DNA of 64,000 nucleotides from Candidatus Synechococcus calcipolaris G9 (GCF_029582805.1 NZ_JAKKUT010000005.1:150887-214886); one strand, 5' to 3'; positions 27,288 through 37,176 are shown, numbered from the stretch's first letter. Notes: generated by a model from the sequence alone, not told the origin. Made by a program: numbers and translations.

Positions 27288-28352
27288 TTGGCTCACATCA
27301 AAAATATTGCCTCTGGATTTGGAGCTTCTTTATTTGCCCTAGGCGTTTTGATGGGTGGGGCCTATGGTGACTTGGTAAATGCCTCTACGGACACCCCCAT
27401 CAACCTTGCCATTAACCCCCTAGAAGATTATCTGCTTGGCCCCGGTGATGTTCTGTTTGTGGAGGTCGTGAATCTACCCGATGATGTTACTAGGGAAAAA
27501 CGTTTCCGAGTTGCCCTAGATGGTTCTATCACCCTACCTCTAGTGGGACGTTTGATGGTCGCCGAGAAAACCATCCCCCAAGTTCAACGGGAAGTCTTGG
27601 CAGCCTATGACAAAATTATGCGTTATCCTTCCGTTACGGTTGCTTTGGAGACACCGCGCCCCCTGAGAATTCTGGTTTCAGGGGAGGTACAGCGGCCAGG
27701 AACCTATAATCTCCGTTTAGATAATACAGGGGAATGGCCAACCTTGACCCGTCTTTTGTCTGAAGCCGGGGGCATTACCCAATTGGCGGATGTTCGTAAT
27801 GTGGAAGTGCGCCGTTCCTTGGGCCAAGGGCGGACAGCGGTGACAAAGGTTAATCTTTGGGATCTAATTCAGTCCGGGGATGCCAGCCAAGACCTTACGG
27901 TGCGTAGTGATGATGTGATTGTCATTCCCAAAGCCGAGGTTGTTAACGCCGCCGAAGCGGTGCGGGTCGCCTCCGCCAATTTTTCGCCGGCAGCTATTCC
28001 GGTTCAAGTCATTGGTGAAGTCATTCGTCCGGGGTTAGTACAGGTTCCAGCCAATGCCACCCTCAATCAAGCCTTGGGAGCCGCAGGTGGGTTCAATATG
28101 CGTCGGGCTAATCGTGCCTCTGTTGTGCTTGTGCGTTTAGATCGGGATGGGAACGTTACAAAACGGACAATACCTGTTAATCTAGCTGACAATCCCAATG
28201 ATGTTACCAATCCCGTTTTGCGGGAAAATGACATTGTTATGGTAGGTCGTTCTGGCTTAACCCAACTGGGAGATAGTTTAGCCGATGTCTTTCAGCCCCT
28301 CAATTCCCTGGGAGCCTTAACGTTGTTTTTGCGTGTGTTTGGTGATCTTTAA
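27288..28352 (+). CDS. Wza-like polysaccharide export protein (SLBB domains)
   Basis: 354 residues with a TTG start preceded by AGGAAAGGGGG. An N-terminal hydrophobic segment (GFGASLFALGVLMGGAYG) acts as signal peptide. The poly_export domain (about 43-125) begins EDYLLGPGDVLFVEVVNLPD. Two SLBB-type domains follow (RILVSGEVQRPGTYNL; IPVQVIGEVIRPGLVQVPAN). The protein should form, or be part of, the outer-membrane channel for capsule or slime polysaccharide. No lipobox Cys is present, unlike E. coli Wza. It leads a same-strand cluster with a glycosyltransferase and a Wzc-like protein. Confidence 0.87.
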   Translation: MAHIKNIASGFGASLFALGVLMGGAYGDLVNASTDTPINLAINPLEDYLLGPGDVLFVEVVNLPDDVTREKRFRVALDGSITLPLVGRLMVAEKTIPQVQREVLAAYDKIMRYPSVTVALETPRPLRILVSGEVQRPGTYNLRLDNTGEWPTLTRLLSEAGGITQLADVRNVEVRRSLGQGRTAVTKVNLWDLIQSGDASQDLTVRSDDVIVIPKAEVVNAAEAVRVASANFSPAAIPVQVIGEVIRPGLVQVPANATLNQALGAAGGFNMRRANRASVVLVRLDRDGNVTKRTIPVNLADNPNDVTNPVLRENDIVMVGRSGLTQLGDSLADVFQPLNSLGALTLFLRVFGDL

Positions 28353-28390
28353 AAATTAGTGAGATTTGATGTTCGTGTGTGGGACTAAGC

Positions 28391-29662
28391 ATGCCTCTTG
28401 ACTCTGTGCAAAATTTATGTATTGTCACCCAGTACTACCCACCGGACTATGCGGCCACAGGGCAACTCATTGAAGAACTTGCCAAGTATCTCAGTGATCA
28501 AAATGTTCGCGTTAAGGTTTTTGCAGGCCAACCGGGTTATGCCTTTAGTCGACTCATGGCTCCTCGCTACGAATCCCAAGATAATCTCACCATTAAGCGC
28601 ACACGCACAGCACGTTTTTGGCCCCGACGAATTCGGGGACGCTTAATTAATGGCTTACTTTTTTGTGTGCGATCGCTCCTGCATATCATAAAATCCCATC
28701 GACAGGTGGATGTTCTCCTGTTGACTACTGAGCCGCCCTACTTGACGTTTATTGGTTATCTGCTCAATCGACTATTGGGCATGCGTTATATTTGTCTACT
28801 GTATGATCTCTATCCCCAGGTTGCCGTTGAACTCAAAGTGGTTCAGCCCCACCACTGGCTCGTTAAGCTGTGGAATCATTGTAATCATTTGGCATGGCAG
28901 CGATCGGATTCGATTATTGTTTTGAGTGAATCCATGCGGCAACGGGTCATTGCGGATTGTCCTGATATTGCCCATAAAGTTAATGTCATTCCTAACTGGG
29001 CCAATCCCAGTCAGATTGTGCCCATGGCAAAGGCCGATAATTGGTTTGCCCAGGATCATCATCTTGTCGATAAATTTACTATTCTCTATTCTGGCAATCT
29101 GGGGCGCTGTCATGATGTGGATACCATTTTGGCCGCAGCGGCAAAGTTACGGCATAAGCCTGTTACTTTTGTGTTCATTGGTGGCGGTGCGAAAAAAGCA
29201 GATTGTGTCCAGAGGGTTGAAGAACTAGGACTAGAAAATTGCCTATTCCTGCCCTATCAGGATAAGGATGTGTTGCCCTACTCCCTAACTGCCTGTGATC
29301 TATCACTAGTTAGCATTGACATCGGAATGGAAGGATTAGTTGCTCCCAGTAAGCTGTATGGAATTTTGGCTGCGGGACGACCGGTTCTGGCCATTTGTCC
29401 ACCCACGTCTTACTTACGACAAGTTCTCACCGATGGTCAGTGTGGCATGGCCGTTAATAATGGTGATGCGGACGCGCTAGTTGACTTTGTGGATTACTTA
29501 ATGGAAAATCCTCAGGTGGGCGATCGCCTGGGACAGGCCGGACGTAGCTATTTATTGAGAAATTACACCTTAGATGTCGCTGGGCAACAGTATGCAGATG
29601 TTGTGAAAGGTCAAACAAACCAGTCATCCTTAAAAACTCACTTTGTAAAACAAAATACTTAG
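28391..29662 (+). CDS. GT4-family glycosyltransferase (WcaI-like)
   Basis: About 423 residues from ATG 28391; a GTG at 28379 is possible. The N-terminal half begins NLCIVTQYYPPDYAATGQLI, typical of WcaI-type GT4 enzymes. The C-terminal GT-B half has FTILYSGNLGRCHDVDTIL and the donor-site region LVSIDIGMEGLVAPSKLYGI with the E-x7-E-like pattern. It would add a sugar to a lipid-linked or growing polysaccharide at the inner membrane face. It sits between the export protein and the Wzc-like gene. The sugar specificity cannot be read from sequence. Confidence 0.87.
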   Translation: MPLDSVQNLCIVTQYYPPDYAATGQLIEELAKYLSDQNVRVKVFAGQPGYAFSRLMAPRYESQDNLTIKRTRTARFWPRRIRGRLINGLLFCVRSLLHIIKSHRQVDVLLLTTEPPYLTFIGYLLNRLLGMRYICLLYDLYPQVAVELKVVQPHHWLVKLWNHCNHLAWQRSDSIIVLSESMRQRVIADCPDIAHKVNVIPNWANPSQIVPMAKADNWFAQDHHLVDKFTILYSGNLGRCHDVDTILAAAAKLRHKPVTFVFIGGGAKKADCVQRVEELGLENCLFLPYQDKDVLPYSLTACDLSLVSIDIGMEGLVAPSKLYGILAAGRPVLAICPPTSYLRQVLTDGQCGMAVNNGDADALVDFVDYLMENPQVGDRLGQAGRSYLLRNYTLDVAGQQYADVVKGQTNQSSLKTHFVKQNT

Positions 29663-29672
29663 GAGTCTTCTG

Positions 29673-32030
29673 GTGTCAAATGCTCAGCCAATATCCTCAG
29701 AAAATCAACGCCCTGCTATGGATATAAATTCAAATATTCAAAACAGTAATCAGAATGGCTATTCTTTAGAAGATATCGAGAGGATTGATCCTGACATTGA
29801 TGAATCCAAAAGTGATCTTGCAAAGTTTTTTGATCTTCTTAAACGTCGTTGGTTTGTTCTTTTTGGTGCGGCGGGGGCAACGGCTGCTTTCATGGTGGTT
29901 TCCTATCTGGTGAATCCCCGAATCTATCAAGGGGAATTTCGCCTATTAATTGAACCGATCGCCCAGGGGGGTGGGGGGGCTGCGGGGGCGGGCACAACGG
30001 CCCAAGTGTTATCGCGACTGCAATCTGTGCCGGGTCTGTTGGTTCCCAGTCAAGGACGGGATATTGGCTCCCAAATCCAAGTTTTAGCCAGTGACTCCGT
30101 TTTAGACCCAGTCGCTGAAAAAATTGAGGAACAGTATCCTAACGTCACTACAGGTTCGTTGCTGTCCAATATGAAAGTGACGAATGTCTTAAATGGAAAT
30201 TTACCGACAAAACTCGTTAATGTTAGCTATAGAGCCACGAATCGAGAACAAGTAGCCTACGTTTTAGAGCAGCTTGCCCAGGGCTTTATTAACTATAGTG
30301 AGGACGAACGTCAAAATCAAATCGAAGAAAATCTCCGCTTTATTAATGCTGAAATCAGTCGACAAATTAGTAATTTAGATGGCTATGAAGCGGACATGGC
30401 CCAATTTCGCACTGGAAATGAAATCTATCTTCCGGCAGAGCAGGCCACTGCCCTGAGTGCCCAACTAGATGAGTTAACTCAAGCCCGGCAGCAAAATCGT
30501 GCCGCCGCTGAAGCAGCCCTAGCAACCTATCAAAATATTCAAGCTCAGTTGCAGATGACTCCCCAAGAGGCCCTGGTTGCTACAAATTTAAGTGCTTCAA
30601 AGTCTTATGCAACTCGACTGGAAGAACTTCAAAAAGTAGAGCGGGATTTGGCGGAGCAGTTAGGACGATTCCGGGAAGATACGCCGATTGTGCAAGCGTT
30701 GCAGGAGCAGCGCCGAGTAATGCTCGAACAAGTAAAAGCTGAGGCCCAAAATGTGGCGGGGGCCAATGCCGATCTGGTACAATTCCCTGAAAATCTAGGG
30801 TATCAAAGCCCAACTTCTGCTGGAATTATTGGACAATATATTGAGGCAGCGATTGAATACGACGCGCTGCGGCGCACGGATCAAATTCTCGCCCAGGCGG
30901 AGGAGCAGGTTCTATCGGAAATTCGTCGCTTTGCAGATTTAGTTAAAGACTACAACCAAATTGAGTTGCGATTAAAAACGGGGATTGAATCTTTAGGGTT
31001 ATTATTGCAATCTCGGCAAGCCTTGCAAATGCAGCTCGCCCAAAATGATTTTTCCTGGCAGTTATTGACGGATATTAGTGAGGCAAGGGTTTACCCCGTT
31101 CGCCCCTTTTCACGGGTTTTGCTTTTTGCGGCGATCGCCAGTGTCATTGTGGGCATTGCGGCGGCCTATATAGTAGATGCCCTAAATAGCTCCTATGTTT
31201 CCCTAGAGCAGTTAAAGGAAAAAGTAAAGTTACCGATTCTGGGTATCATTCCCAAGCATCGGAGTTCCATTCAGTCTAAATTCCAGCAATTTTCCAGTCC
31301 CACTCCCTCAGTCTCCTTTTGGGGCTTAAATCATTCCCTGGCATCGGTGGGGCAGAGGGCCCTTTTTGATGAAAGCTTTAACGCATTGTTGAGTAATCTC
31401 CAACTTCTTGACAGTGGCAAAACAATGGCCATTACTTCCCCAGCGAGCAAGGATGGGCGGACAACGATCGCCACAAATCTTGCCCTTGCGGCGGCGGCCA
31501 TGGGCAAAAAAGTGTTACTGGTGGATGCTGACCTGCGCCGGCCAGGAATTCACCGTGAATTAGGCCTACCCAATCAAGTGGGTTTGTCCGATATCTTAGG
31601 AGCAGATCACCTGTGGACTAAATCAGCCTTGGAGGAATCCCTCGGCTATAGTCTGTCCAATCTAGTGGTTCTAACGGCTGGATCACCGCGACCGGATGCC
31701 ATTGGTTTGCTAACATCGGAGTCCATGGCAGACCTTCTTGCCGTTAGCAAAGATGTGTTTGATCTGGTGATTTTTGATACGCCACCCTTGGTTTTATTTG
31801 CTGATGCAAAACTGATTACAACTCGTGTCGATAGTGCCCTATTAGTTGTGAATATGGGACGGACAAAACGGGATTACTTGCAACAGGCAATTCAAGATTA
31901 CCGCACTAGTCTACGGGGTAAATTATTAGGCTTAGTTGTAAACCGCTGTAATGCAACCGGTATGAATCGGCTGTATCGCCAATACAATACAGAAAGTGAA
32001 CAACGCCCTCTCTTAGCCAAGCTTCCCTAG
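29673..32030 (+). CDS. Wzc-like polysaccharide co-polymerase with a degenerate Walker A
   Basis: 785 residues, GTG start preceded by AGGAGTCTTCTG. The Wzz domain begins near 45 with a membrane span (WFVLFGAAGATAAFMVVSYL), followed by a long periplasmic coiled coil and a second span near 490 (VLLFAAIASVIVGIAAAYIV). A cytoplasmic BY-kinase-like domain (about 570-785) follows. Walker A' VLLVDADLRRPG and Walker B DLVIFDTPPLV are intact. The P-loop reads SPASKDGRTTIATNLA with Arg where Lys is expected in GK(S/T). The C-terminus has few Tyr residues (LYRQYN) rather than a Tyr cluster. It should control chain length or export. Kinase activity is uncertain. Confidence 0.85.
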   Translation: MSNAQPISSENQRPAMDINSNIQNSNQNGYSLEDIERIDPDIDESKSDLAKFFDLLKRRWFVLFGAAGATAAFMVVSYLVNPRIYQGEFRLLIEPIAQGGGGAAGAGTTAQVLSRLQSVPGLLVPSQGRDIGSQIQVLASDSVLDPVAEKIEEQYPNVTTGSLLSNMKVTNVLNGNLPTKLVNVSYRATNREQVAYVLEQLAQGFINYSEDERQNQIEENLRFINAEISRQISNLDGYEADMAQFRTGNEIYLPAEQATALSAQLDELTQARQQNRAAAEAALATYQNIQAQLQMTPQEALVATNLSASKSYATRLEELQKVERDLAEQLGRFREDTPIVQALQEQRRVMLEQVKAEAQNVAGANADLVQFPENLGYQSPTSAGIIGQYIEAAIEYDALRRTDQILAQAEEQVLSEIRRFADLVKDYNQIELRLKTGIESLGLLLQSRQALQMQLAQNDFSWQLLTDISEARVYPVRPFSRVLLFAAIASVIVGIAAAYIVDALNSSYVSLEQLKEKVKLPILGIIPKHRSSIQSKFQQFSSPTPSVSFWGLNHSLASVGQRALFDESFNALLSNLQLLDSGKTMAITSPASKDGRTTIATNLALAAAAMGKKVLLVDADLRRPGIHRELGLPNQVGLSDILGADHLWTKSALEESLGYSLSNLVVLTAGSPRPDAIGLLTSESMADLLAVSKDVFDLVIFDTPPLVLFADAKLITTRVDSALLVVNMGRTKRDYLQQAIQDYRTSLRGKLLGLVVNRCNATGMNRLYRQYNTESEQRPLLAKLP

Positions 32031-33146
32031 ATGGTCGTTATTCCCGTTAAATTACCCAGCCAATCCTACGAAGTGGTGATAGCAGCCGGTGGGCGTTATC
32101 AGGTTGGTTCATACTTAGAAAAATTATCTAACATTGCTTCTGATGTGCCCCTATTAATTGTTTCCAACCCGAAAATTTGGCAACTTTATGGTCAGGATAT
32201 TCAATTAGCCTTAAAAAAAGCAGGATTTAAGAGTGCCCATTGTGTCTTGCCAGCGGGGGAACGGTATAAGACCCTGAAAACATTGCAAAAAATCTATGAT
32301 GCGGCTTTAGCCCATCGCCTAGAGCGGCGATCAACCCTTATTGCCCTTGGTGGTGGAGTGATTGGGGATATGACGGGTTTTGCGGCGGCAACTTGGCTCC
32401 GGGGTATCAATGTTGTTCAAATTCCCACTAGTTTACTGGCCATGGTCGATGCCTCCATTGGCGGCAAAACGGGGGTTAACCATCCTCAGGGCAAAAATTT
32501 AATTGGTGCATTTCACCAACCGCGTCTAGTTCTCATTGATCCCGATGTCCTGAAAACCTTACCTCGGCGAGAATTTCGGGCGGCGATCGCCGAAGTGATC
32601 AAATATGGGGTGATTTGGGATCCACAGTTATTTAGCCAACTAGAAGCGTTACCCCGATTAGATGATCATCGCTATATTTCCCCTGAGCAATTACTAGAAA
32701 TTTTAGAACGTTCCTGTCAGGCGAAGGTGGATGTTGTCACCAAGGATGAGCGGGAAGCGGGGTTACGGGCAATCTTAAATTATGGTCACACCCTGGGCCA
32801 TGCCCTAGAAAGTATTGGCAACTATCGCCTCTTTAACCATGGCGAAGCTGTTGCCTTGGGAATGATTGGGGCAGGGGCGATCGCCACGGCGTTAGGCTAC
32901 TGGTCAGAAGCAGAGGAAGCAGCCCAGTTACAATTAATTCAAAAAGCTAAATTACCGACATCCATTTCCGCCAAGCTAGATCACTCAGATATTATGACCC
33001 TCTTAAGTAGTGACAAGAAAGTTCAAGGGGGGCAAATTCGTTTCGTTTTACCCAAAGGAATTGGTCAAGCTGAAATCACTGACCAAGTTCCCCAGGACAT
33101 TATTGCCCAAGCCCTAGCAAAACTCTGCTCAGTCGTTGCTACCTAA
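32031..33146 (+). CDS. aroB: 3-dehydroquinate synthase
   Basis: 371 residues. The shikimate pathway enzyme that converts DAHP to 3-dehydroquinate with NAD+ and a metal ion. The NAD-binding loop is [21 protein letters not shown], and the active site has [24 protein letters not shown]. Metal-ligand regions are [23 protein letters not shown] and [11 protein letters not shown]. Its ATG follows the stop of the Wzc-like gene with no gap (TAGATG), so it is probably co-transcribed with the polysaccharide genes. A strong hairpin shared with the convergent cpc operon follows. Confidence 0.96.
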   Translation: MVVIPVKLPSQSYEVVIAAGGRYQVGSYLEKLSNIASDVPLLIVSNPKIWQLYGQDIQLALKKAGFKSAHCVLPAGERYKTLKTLQKIYDAALAHRLERRSTLIALGGGVIGDMTGFAAATWLRGINVVQIPTSLLAMVDASIGGKTGVNHPQGKNLIGAFHQPRLVLIDPDVLKTLPRREFRAAIAEVIKYGVIWDPQLFSQLEALPRLDDHRYISPEQLLEILERSCQAKVDVVTKDEREAGLRAILNYGHTLGHALESIGNYRLFNHGEAVALGMIGAGAIATALGYWSEAEEAAQLQLIQKAKLPTSISAKLDHSDIMTLLSSDKKVQGGQIRFVLPKGIGQAEITDQVPQDIIAQALAKLCSVVAT

Positions 33147-33164
33147 ACGTCCCTTAATCCTTAC

Positions 33165-33199
33165 AAAAACTGGCCCCCTAGAAGCTCTAGGATGGCCAG
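33165..33199 (-). terminator. terminator of the cpc operon (also ends aroB)
   Basis: A near-perfect hairpin CTGGCC-CCTAGA / TCTAGG-GGCCAG spans 33170-33199 in the gap between two convergent transcripts. On the minus strand it is followed by TTTTTG (33169-33165), giving a rho-independent terminator for cpc. On the plus strand the tail is only weakly T-rich. Confidence 0.75.
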
Positions 33200-33264
33200 C
33201 TTGAATTATTGAATTGGTGAAATTCTAATTCTCTAAAATTAGAAAAGATGAATGAGCCTTAGGT

Positions 33265-34023
33265 TTAGCGACGGGGTACCTTGCTGAGATAATCCAGATC
33301 GGAAGCCCGTAGTTGCTGGGCATAGCGAGTCTTGGGGGCGATCGCCGCGGCCAAGTCCCGATATTTCCGTGGATCTCCCTCGGCCAATTGCCGTTCCTGG
33401 AATTTGCGACTGTAGAATTTCTCCACCGTAAATCGCCAGTCGGTGGTTGTTGTACCCACTTTATCCCGATACTCATAGCCATAGCGGGGCGTTACCAGGT
33501 TAAAGGGACGGCTCTCCATCCGCTTCCGCTGGTAAGGTACGGTGAAATCCCCAAAGGCTTGGGTATACTCATCACTATCGATCAGAGCATCAATAAACCC
33601 AGCAAAACCAAGGGTACCAATTTTAATCGACCAGGCAATTTTCTCCGCTTCATTGTATGCACTCCGCCCCAAGAAGCGACGCAGGCAGATATCCACCAGT
33701 CGATAGTTGTCGTTGACAGCAACCACGGTATTATAGAACCGCTCCGATTTTGCCAATTCCCGAATAAAGTCACGCACCGTTAGGGAGCGATTAGCAAACC
33801 GGGTCTCTAGGGTAATCTGACGATTGAACTGAATCGTAGCATGCTCACTAAACACCTGACGGTAACTGGCCCAAATAATCGAGCGAATTTCACCAGGGGA
33901 AGCCGCATCCTCAATTCGATAGATATAGGGGGTATCTTCATTTAAGTCAGCCGTACCAAAACTAACCACACGGTGGTTTTGACTGGTCGGTTTATAGGCT
34001 AACAAGGGCAAATCCATTGGCAT
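33265..34023 (-). CDS. cpcG: phycobilisome rod-core linker CpcG (third copy, CpcG4-like position)
   Basis: 252 residues. The N-terminal PBS linker domain (about 15-180) has [32 protein letters not shown] and [40 protein letters not shown] is the conserved CpcG stretch. It joins phycocyanin rods to the allophycocyanin core. It is last of three tandem cpcG genes and the most divergent of them in the window. In Thermosynechococcus the equivalent order is cpcG1-cpcG2-cpcG4. The C-terminal tail is basic and unlike the other two copies. Confidence 0.9.
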   Translation of the reverse strand: MPMDLPLLAYKPTSQNHRVVSFGTADLNEDTPYIYRIEDAASPGEIRSIIWASYRQVFSEHATIQFNRQITLETRFANRSLTVRDFIRELAKSERFYNTVVAVNDNYRLVDICLRRFLGRSAYNEAEKIAWSIKIGTLGFAGFIDALIDSDEYTQAFGDFTVPYQRKRMESRPFNLVTPRYGYEYRDKVGTTTTDWRFTVEKFYSRKFQERQLAEGDPRKYRDLAAAIAPKTRYAQQLRASDLDYLSKVPRR

Positions 34024-34061
34024 CTCCCAAAATCAAATTGCTAAATGAACAAAAGCTCAAC

Positions 34062-34802
34062 CTAGATCAACGGAAAGGCCGCTGTCGGGTTAATGGACGC
34101 AGGCACTGCACTACCCTCGGCTCGGCTCGTATCAGGAATCTGGATAGAGTCCGTCTGCACAGAGGTGAAGGGAACGGGAACGATAGTAACCGTGCGGGCC
34201 ATGGCGAGAAAATTATTAATGTCTCCCCATTTGTACCGGCTGTCTTCTAACTTATCGCGCCAGTAGGCCCCATAGCGCGGTGTGACTAAATTAAACGGCC
34301 GATCTTTATAGCGTCGCCGTTGGTAGGGGACGGTGCTATCCCCAAAGTTTTGGCTGTATTCGTCGCTGTCAATGAGAGTATCGACAAATCCCTGCCAGCC
34401 CTCAGTGGCAATCTGAATCGACCAAGCCAGTTCCTCATCTTTACCGTAGGGAGCGCGGCCCAGCAGCCGTTTTAGGGATAGCTCCACAATGCGATAGTTT
34501 GAGTTTGTTTCCACCACTAAACGGCGAAAGGTCTCAGACTTGGCCAAGCCACGTACAAAATCCCGCACGGAAATGGCTCGATTGCGTAGCTGGGATTCAA
34601 GATGGGGTTGGCGGCTCGTCTGAAGTAAGACATGCTCACTAAAGACTTGCCGATAGGCTGCCCAGATTAATTCATCAATACTGCCAAGATCGGGGCAATC
34701 CTCTAGGCGATAGAGGCGAGGCGTTTCTTCGGTGCCGACATCATAACCCGCAACCCGTTGATTTTGGGAACTGGGGCTATAGTCAAGGAGAGGAATGGAC
34801 AT
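34062..34802 (-). CDS. cpcG: phycobilisome rod-core linker CpcG (second copy)
   Basis: About 246 residues from ATG 34802 (MSIPLLDYSPSSQNQRV). The longer frame runs back into the first cpcG copy and is not used. It has the PBS linker domain with [36 protein letters not shown] and YRIVELSLKRLLGRAPYGKDE, then [19 protein letters not shown]. The start is 4 bases after the previous stop, so translation is probably coupled. The C-terminal region after residue 195 differs from the other copies, which may reflect distinct core-docking sites. Confidence 0.92.
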   Translation of the reverse strand: MSIPLLDYSPSSQNQRVAGYDVGTEETPRLYRLEDCPDLGSIDELIWAAYRQVFSEHVLLQTSRQPHLESQLRNRAISVRDFVRGLAKSETFRRLVVETNSNYRIVELSLKRLLGRAPYGKDEELAWSIQIATEGWQGFVDTLIDSDEYSQNFGDSTVPYQRRRYKDRPFNLVTPRYGAYWRDKLEDSRYKWGDINNFLAMARTVTIVPVPFTSVQTDSIQIPDTSRAEGSAVPASINPTAAFPLI

Positions 34803-34806
34803 AGGA

Positions 34807-35640
34807 TTACACCTTGGGCTGGGTGGGCAAATAACGGTAAGGAAGGGCAACTCCAGTAGCTTTGATCGGGGTTGGGGATAGATCGCGATCGCAGGTGCTA
34901 TCGGGCACTTTCACTAAACTAGAGGTAGCCCGGGCCACATGACGCTGACTGTCAATGGTCGGAACCAAGACACTGCGGGCTAAGGATAGGAAATTCGCCG
35001 GAATTGCCCCGCGAATCACTTGTTTATCTAAGGGGCCAGAGGAATAGTAGCGCACCTGATAGTAAGAGCGGCCAGACATGGCCATTTCCTGGTTGCGCCA
35101 GTAGTCACCATAGCGGGGATTCACCAAGTTGTAAGGACGACTCATCCGCCGCCGCCGTTGGTAGGGCACAATATCCGCACCAAAATTGCTCTGGTATTCA
35201 TCACTTTCAATCAGGGCATCAATAAAGCCCTGGAGACCCTTCGTTGCCAGAATAATAGACCAGGCAATTTGTTCATCTTTGTTGTAGGTGGGGCGACCCA
35301 GGAAACGCTTAAAGGAAATATCCACTAAGCGATAGTTTGAGTTTGTATCGGCGACTTGCTGGCGATAAACCTCTGATGTTCCCAGACCGCGAATGAAATC
35401 CTGGACGGAAATGGCTCGGTTTCGTAGTTGAGACTCTAAAAACCGCTGGCGATAACTCTCGATAATCAAATGCTCACTAAAAATCTGGCGATAGGCCGCC
35501 CAGATCAAAGCATCGATCGCCGCATTATCTGTGGCATCGGTTAAGCGATAAATGACGGGGTCATCATCGGCGGGGACTTCAAAACTAGTGACTCGTTGAT
35601 CCAGAGTTTTGGGTTTAACACCCAACAAGGGCAAAGACAT
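34807..35640 (-). CDS. cpcG: phycobilisome rod-core linker CpcG (first copy)
   Basis: 277 residues, the longest of three. The PBS linker domain contains IWAAYRQIFSEHLIIESYRQ, RNRAISVQDFIRGLGTSEVY and YRLVDISFKRFLGRPTYNKDE, followed by YQRRRRMSRPYNLVNPRYG. It starts 14 bases after cpcF. The C-terminal 70 residues (SLARSVLVPTIDSQRHV and beyond) resemble the tail of CpcG1 proteins that dock on the allophycocyanin core. It is translated with the rest of the cpc operon. Confidence 0.93.
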   Translation of the reverse strand: MSLPLLGVKPKTLDQRVTSFEVPADDDPVIYRLTDATDNAAIDALIWAAYRQIFSEHLIIESYRQRFLESQLRNRAISVQDFIRGLGTSEVYRQQVADTNSNYRLVDISFKRFLGRPTYNKDEQIAWSIILATKGLQGFIDALIESDEYQSNFGADIVPYQRRRRMSRPYNLVNPRYGDYWRNQEMAMSGRSYYQVRYYSSGPLDKQVIRGAIPANFLSLARSVLVPTIDSQRHVARATSSLVKVPDSTCDRDLSPTPIKATGVALPYRYLPTQPKV

Positions 35641-35654
35641 AGGATACCAATCCT

Positions 35655-36335
35655 CTATAGGGGACGCATGGACACAGGGGAAACAGCTTGAAAAGGTTGT
35701 AGGGCTAATTGGGCCCGGGCCCGCACCGCAATATCCACATCGGCTTGACTGATCTGCTTTAATCGGGCCAGTATCTCGGCGGCAAGAGGCCCGCTCACCG
35801 TCGATCCATTCATCGTAAAAACAAGCAGTTCAGCAAGTGCTACGACAACGGCATAGCGCAAAGACCAATCCGATTCTTGAATCAGTTGGCTGAAGGCGTT
35901 CAACACTTGGGTTTGGGCGGCAACGGCTTCCCGATCGCTCAGTTCTTGCCAGCGAAGGTGGCCCAAGCCCTTAATGGCAGCCCGGCGAACACTGGGGGCA
36001 AAATCTGTGAGGGCCGCTTGCAGAAGTAAATCTAAGGACTGGGGATGACCGATCGCCCCTAGGACACGAATGCTATAGGCCCGGGCCCCATAGTTATACT
36101 CATCTAAGGCTGCTAGGACTGGGGCAACGGCACAATCCCCTAGGTTAATTAAACCCTGAACCGCCGCTAGGGCAGCCCCCGGATTATTATACCCGAGAAC
36201 CCTAATTAAGGTGGGTATGGACTCAGGATAAACTAAGTCCGCTAGGGCCTTGACGGCACTGCTTAAAGACTCAGGGGAATCTGCTTGATCAACCGCCGTT
36301 ATCGCCGCTGCTACCGTTGTCGCTGCTGTTGTCAT
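35655..36335 (-). CDS. cpcF: phycocyanobilin lyase subunit beta
   Basis: 226 residues made of HEAT-like helical repeats (about 20-200), for example ESIPTLIRVLGYNNPGAALA and PSVRRAAIKGLGHLRWQEL. With CpcE it forms the heterodimeric lyase that attaches phycocyanobilin to Cys84 of the phycocyanin alpha chain. It starts 2 bases after the cpcE stop region, as usual for this pair. Confidence 0.93.
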   Translation of the reverse strand: MTTAATTVAAAITAVDQADSPESLSSAVKALADLVYPESIPTLIRVLGYNNPGAALAAVQGLINLGDCAVAPVLAALDEYNYGARAYSIRVLGAIGHPQSLDLLLQAALTDFAPSVRRAAIKGLGHLRWQELSDREAVAAQTQVLNAFSQLIQESDWSLRYAVVVALAELLVFTMNGSTVSGPLAAEILARLKQISQADVDIAVRARAQLALQPFQAVSPVSMRPL

Positions 36336-36337
36336 TT

Positions 36338-37156
36338 TTATAACAACCCATCCATCAAGGTAAATAGGGTGGTCACCCGTGGGGTGATCTCCCCAGACTG
36401 GGCGATCGCGGTTTGAACTAATCCCCGCAGGGCAATGAGCTTAAAGCTATTTTCCACCGGAGCTTGGGCGATCGCCTCGGCCCCTGGAACATAGCCCATG
36501 GCCCCTAAATCCAAGAGGGCACTGCGCCGTAATTGCACATCCTCTGCCCTTAGGGCCGGCAGCAATCGCTCACCGTAGGAGTCATTTCCCGTCAACTGAT
36601 ACAGGGCCCGGGCCGCAGCAAACTCAATGCGTTCACAGTCATGGCCGAGGAACGGCTCAATATCTGCGATCGCCTGACGAGCGCCCAATTGCCCCAGACT
36701 TTCAATGATGGCTTCGTAGGGTTGTACCAGATGGGGACGACCGGGAACAAACTGGGCCACCTCAATGCCGCCGGCCAATAATTCCAACAGGGGAGTAATC
36801 CCTTGGGGATCAGCCAACTTACCGAGGGACTGGGCCGCCGCTTCCCGAACGTAATAATCCTCACAGTCTAGACAATGAATCAATGGCTCTACGGCCCGGA
36901 GATCTCCGAGCTTACCGAGGGCCCGGGCCGCATTCCGCCGCAGAGGATAGCCTCCCAACGCCGTGCGATCGGATTCATCCCCTAGGGCAGCAATTAATGC
37001 CCCAACTGCGTCCCCCCGCTCCGATGGTGTGCCATCAGAGCCAAATTTACCCAGCCACCAAGCGGCATAGTAACGAAGACTGGTATCCTCGTGACTCAAT
37101 TGTGCCGTCATTGCGGCCATGGTTAGGGTGACATCAGCAGAGGCAAGGGCTGTCAT
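36338..37156 (-). CDS. cpcE: phycocyanobilin lyase subunit alpha
   Basis: 272 residues with HEAT/PBS-lyase repeats: LRYYAAWWLGKFGSDGTPSE, PLRRNAARALGKLGDLRAVE, YYVREAAAQSLGKLADPQGI. This is the CpcE partner of CpcF. Together they ligate the bilin to CpcA. YYAAWWLGKF is characteristic of CpcE. It follows cpcD by about 20 bases. Normal family length. Confidence 0.94.
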   Translation of the reverse strand: MTALASADVTLTMAAMTAQLSHEDTSLRYYAAWWLGKFGSDGTPSERGDAVGALIAALGDESDRTALGGYPLRRNAARALGKLGDLRAVEPLIHCLDCEDYYVREAAAQSLGKLADPQGITPLLELLAGGIEVAQFVPGRPHLVQPYEAIIESLGQLGARQAIADIEPFLGHDCERIEFAAARALYQLTGNDSYGERLLPALRAEDVQLRRSALLDLGAMGYVPGAEAIAQAPVENSFKLIALRGLVQTAIAQSGEITPRVTTLFTLMDGLL

Positions 37157-37176
37157 GAACTGTGAATCATCCTCAA

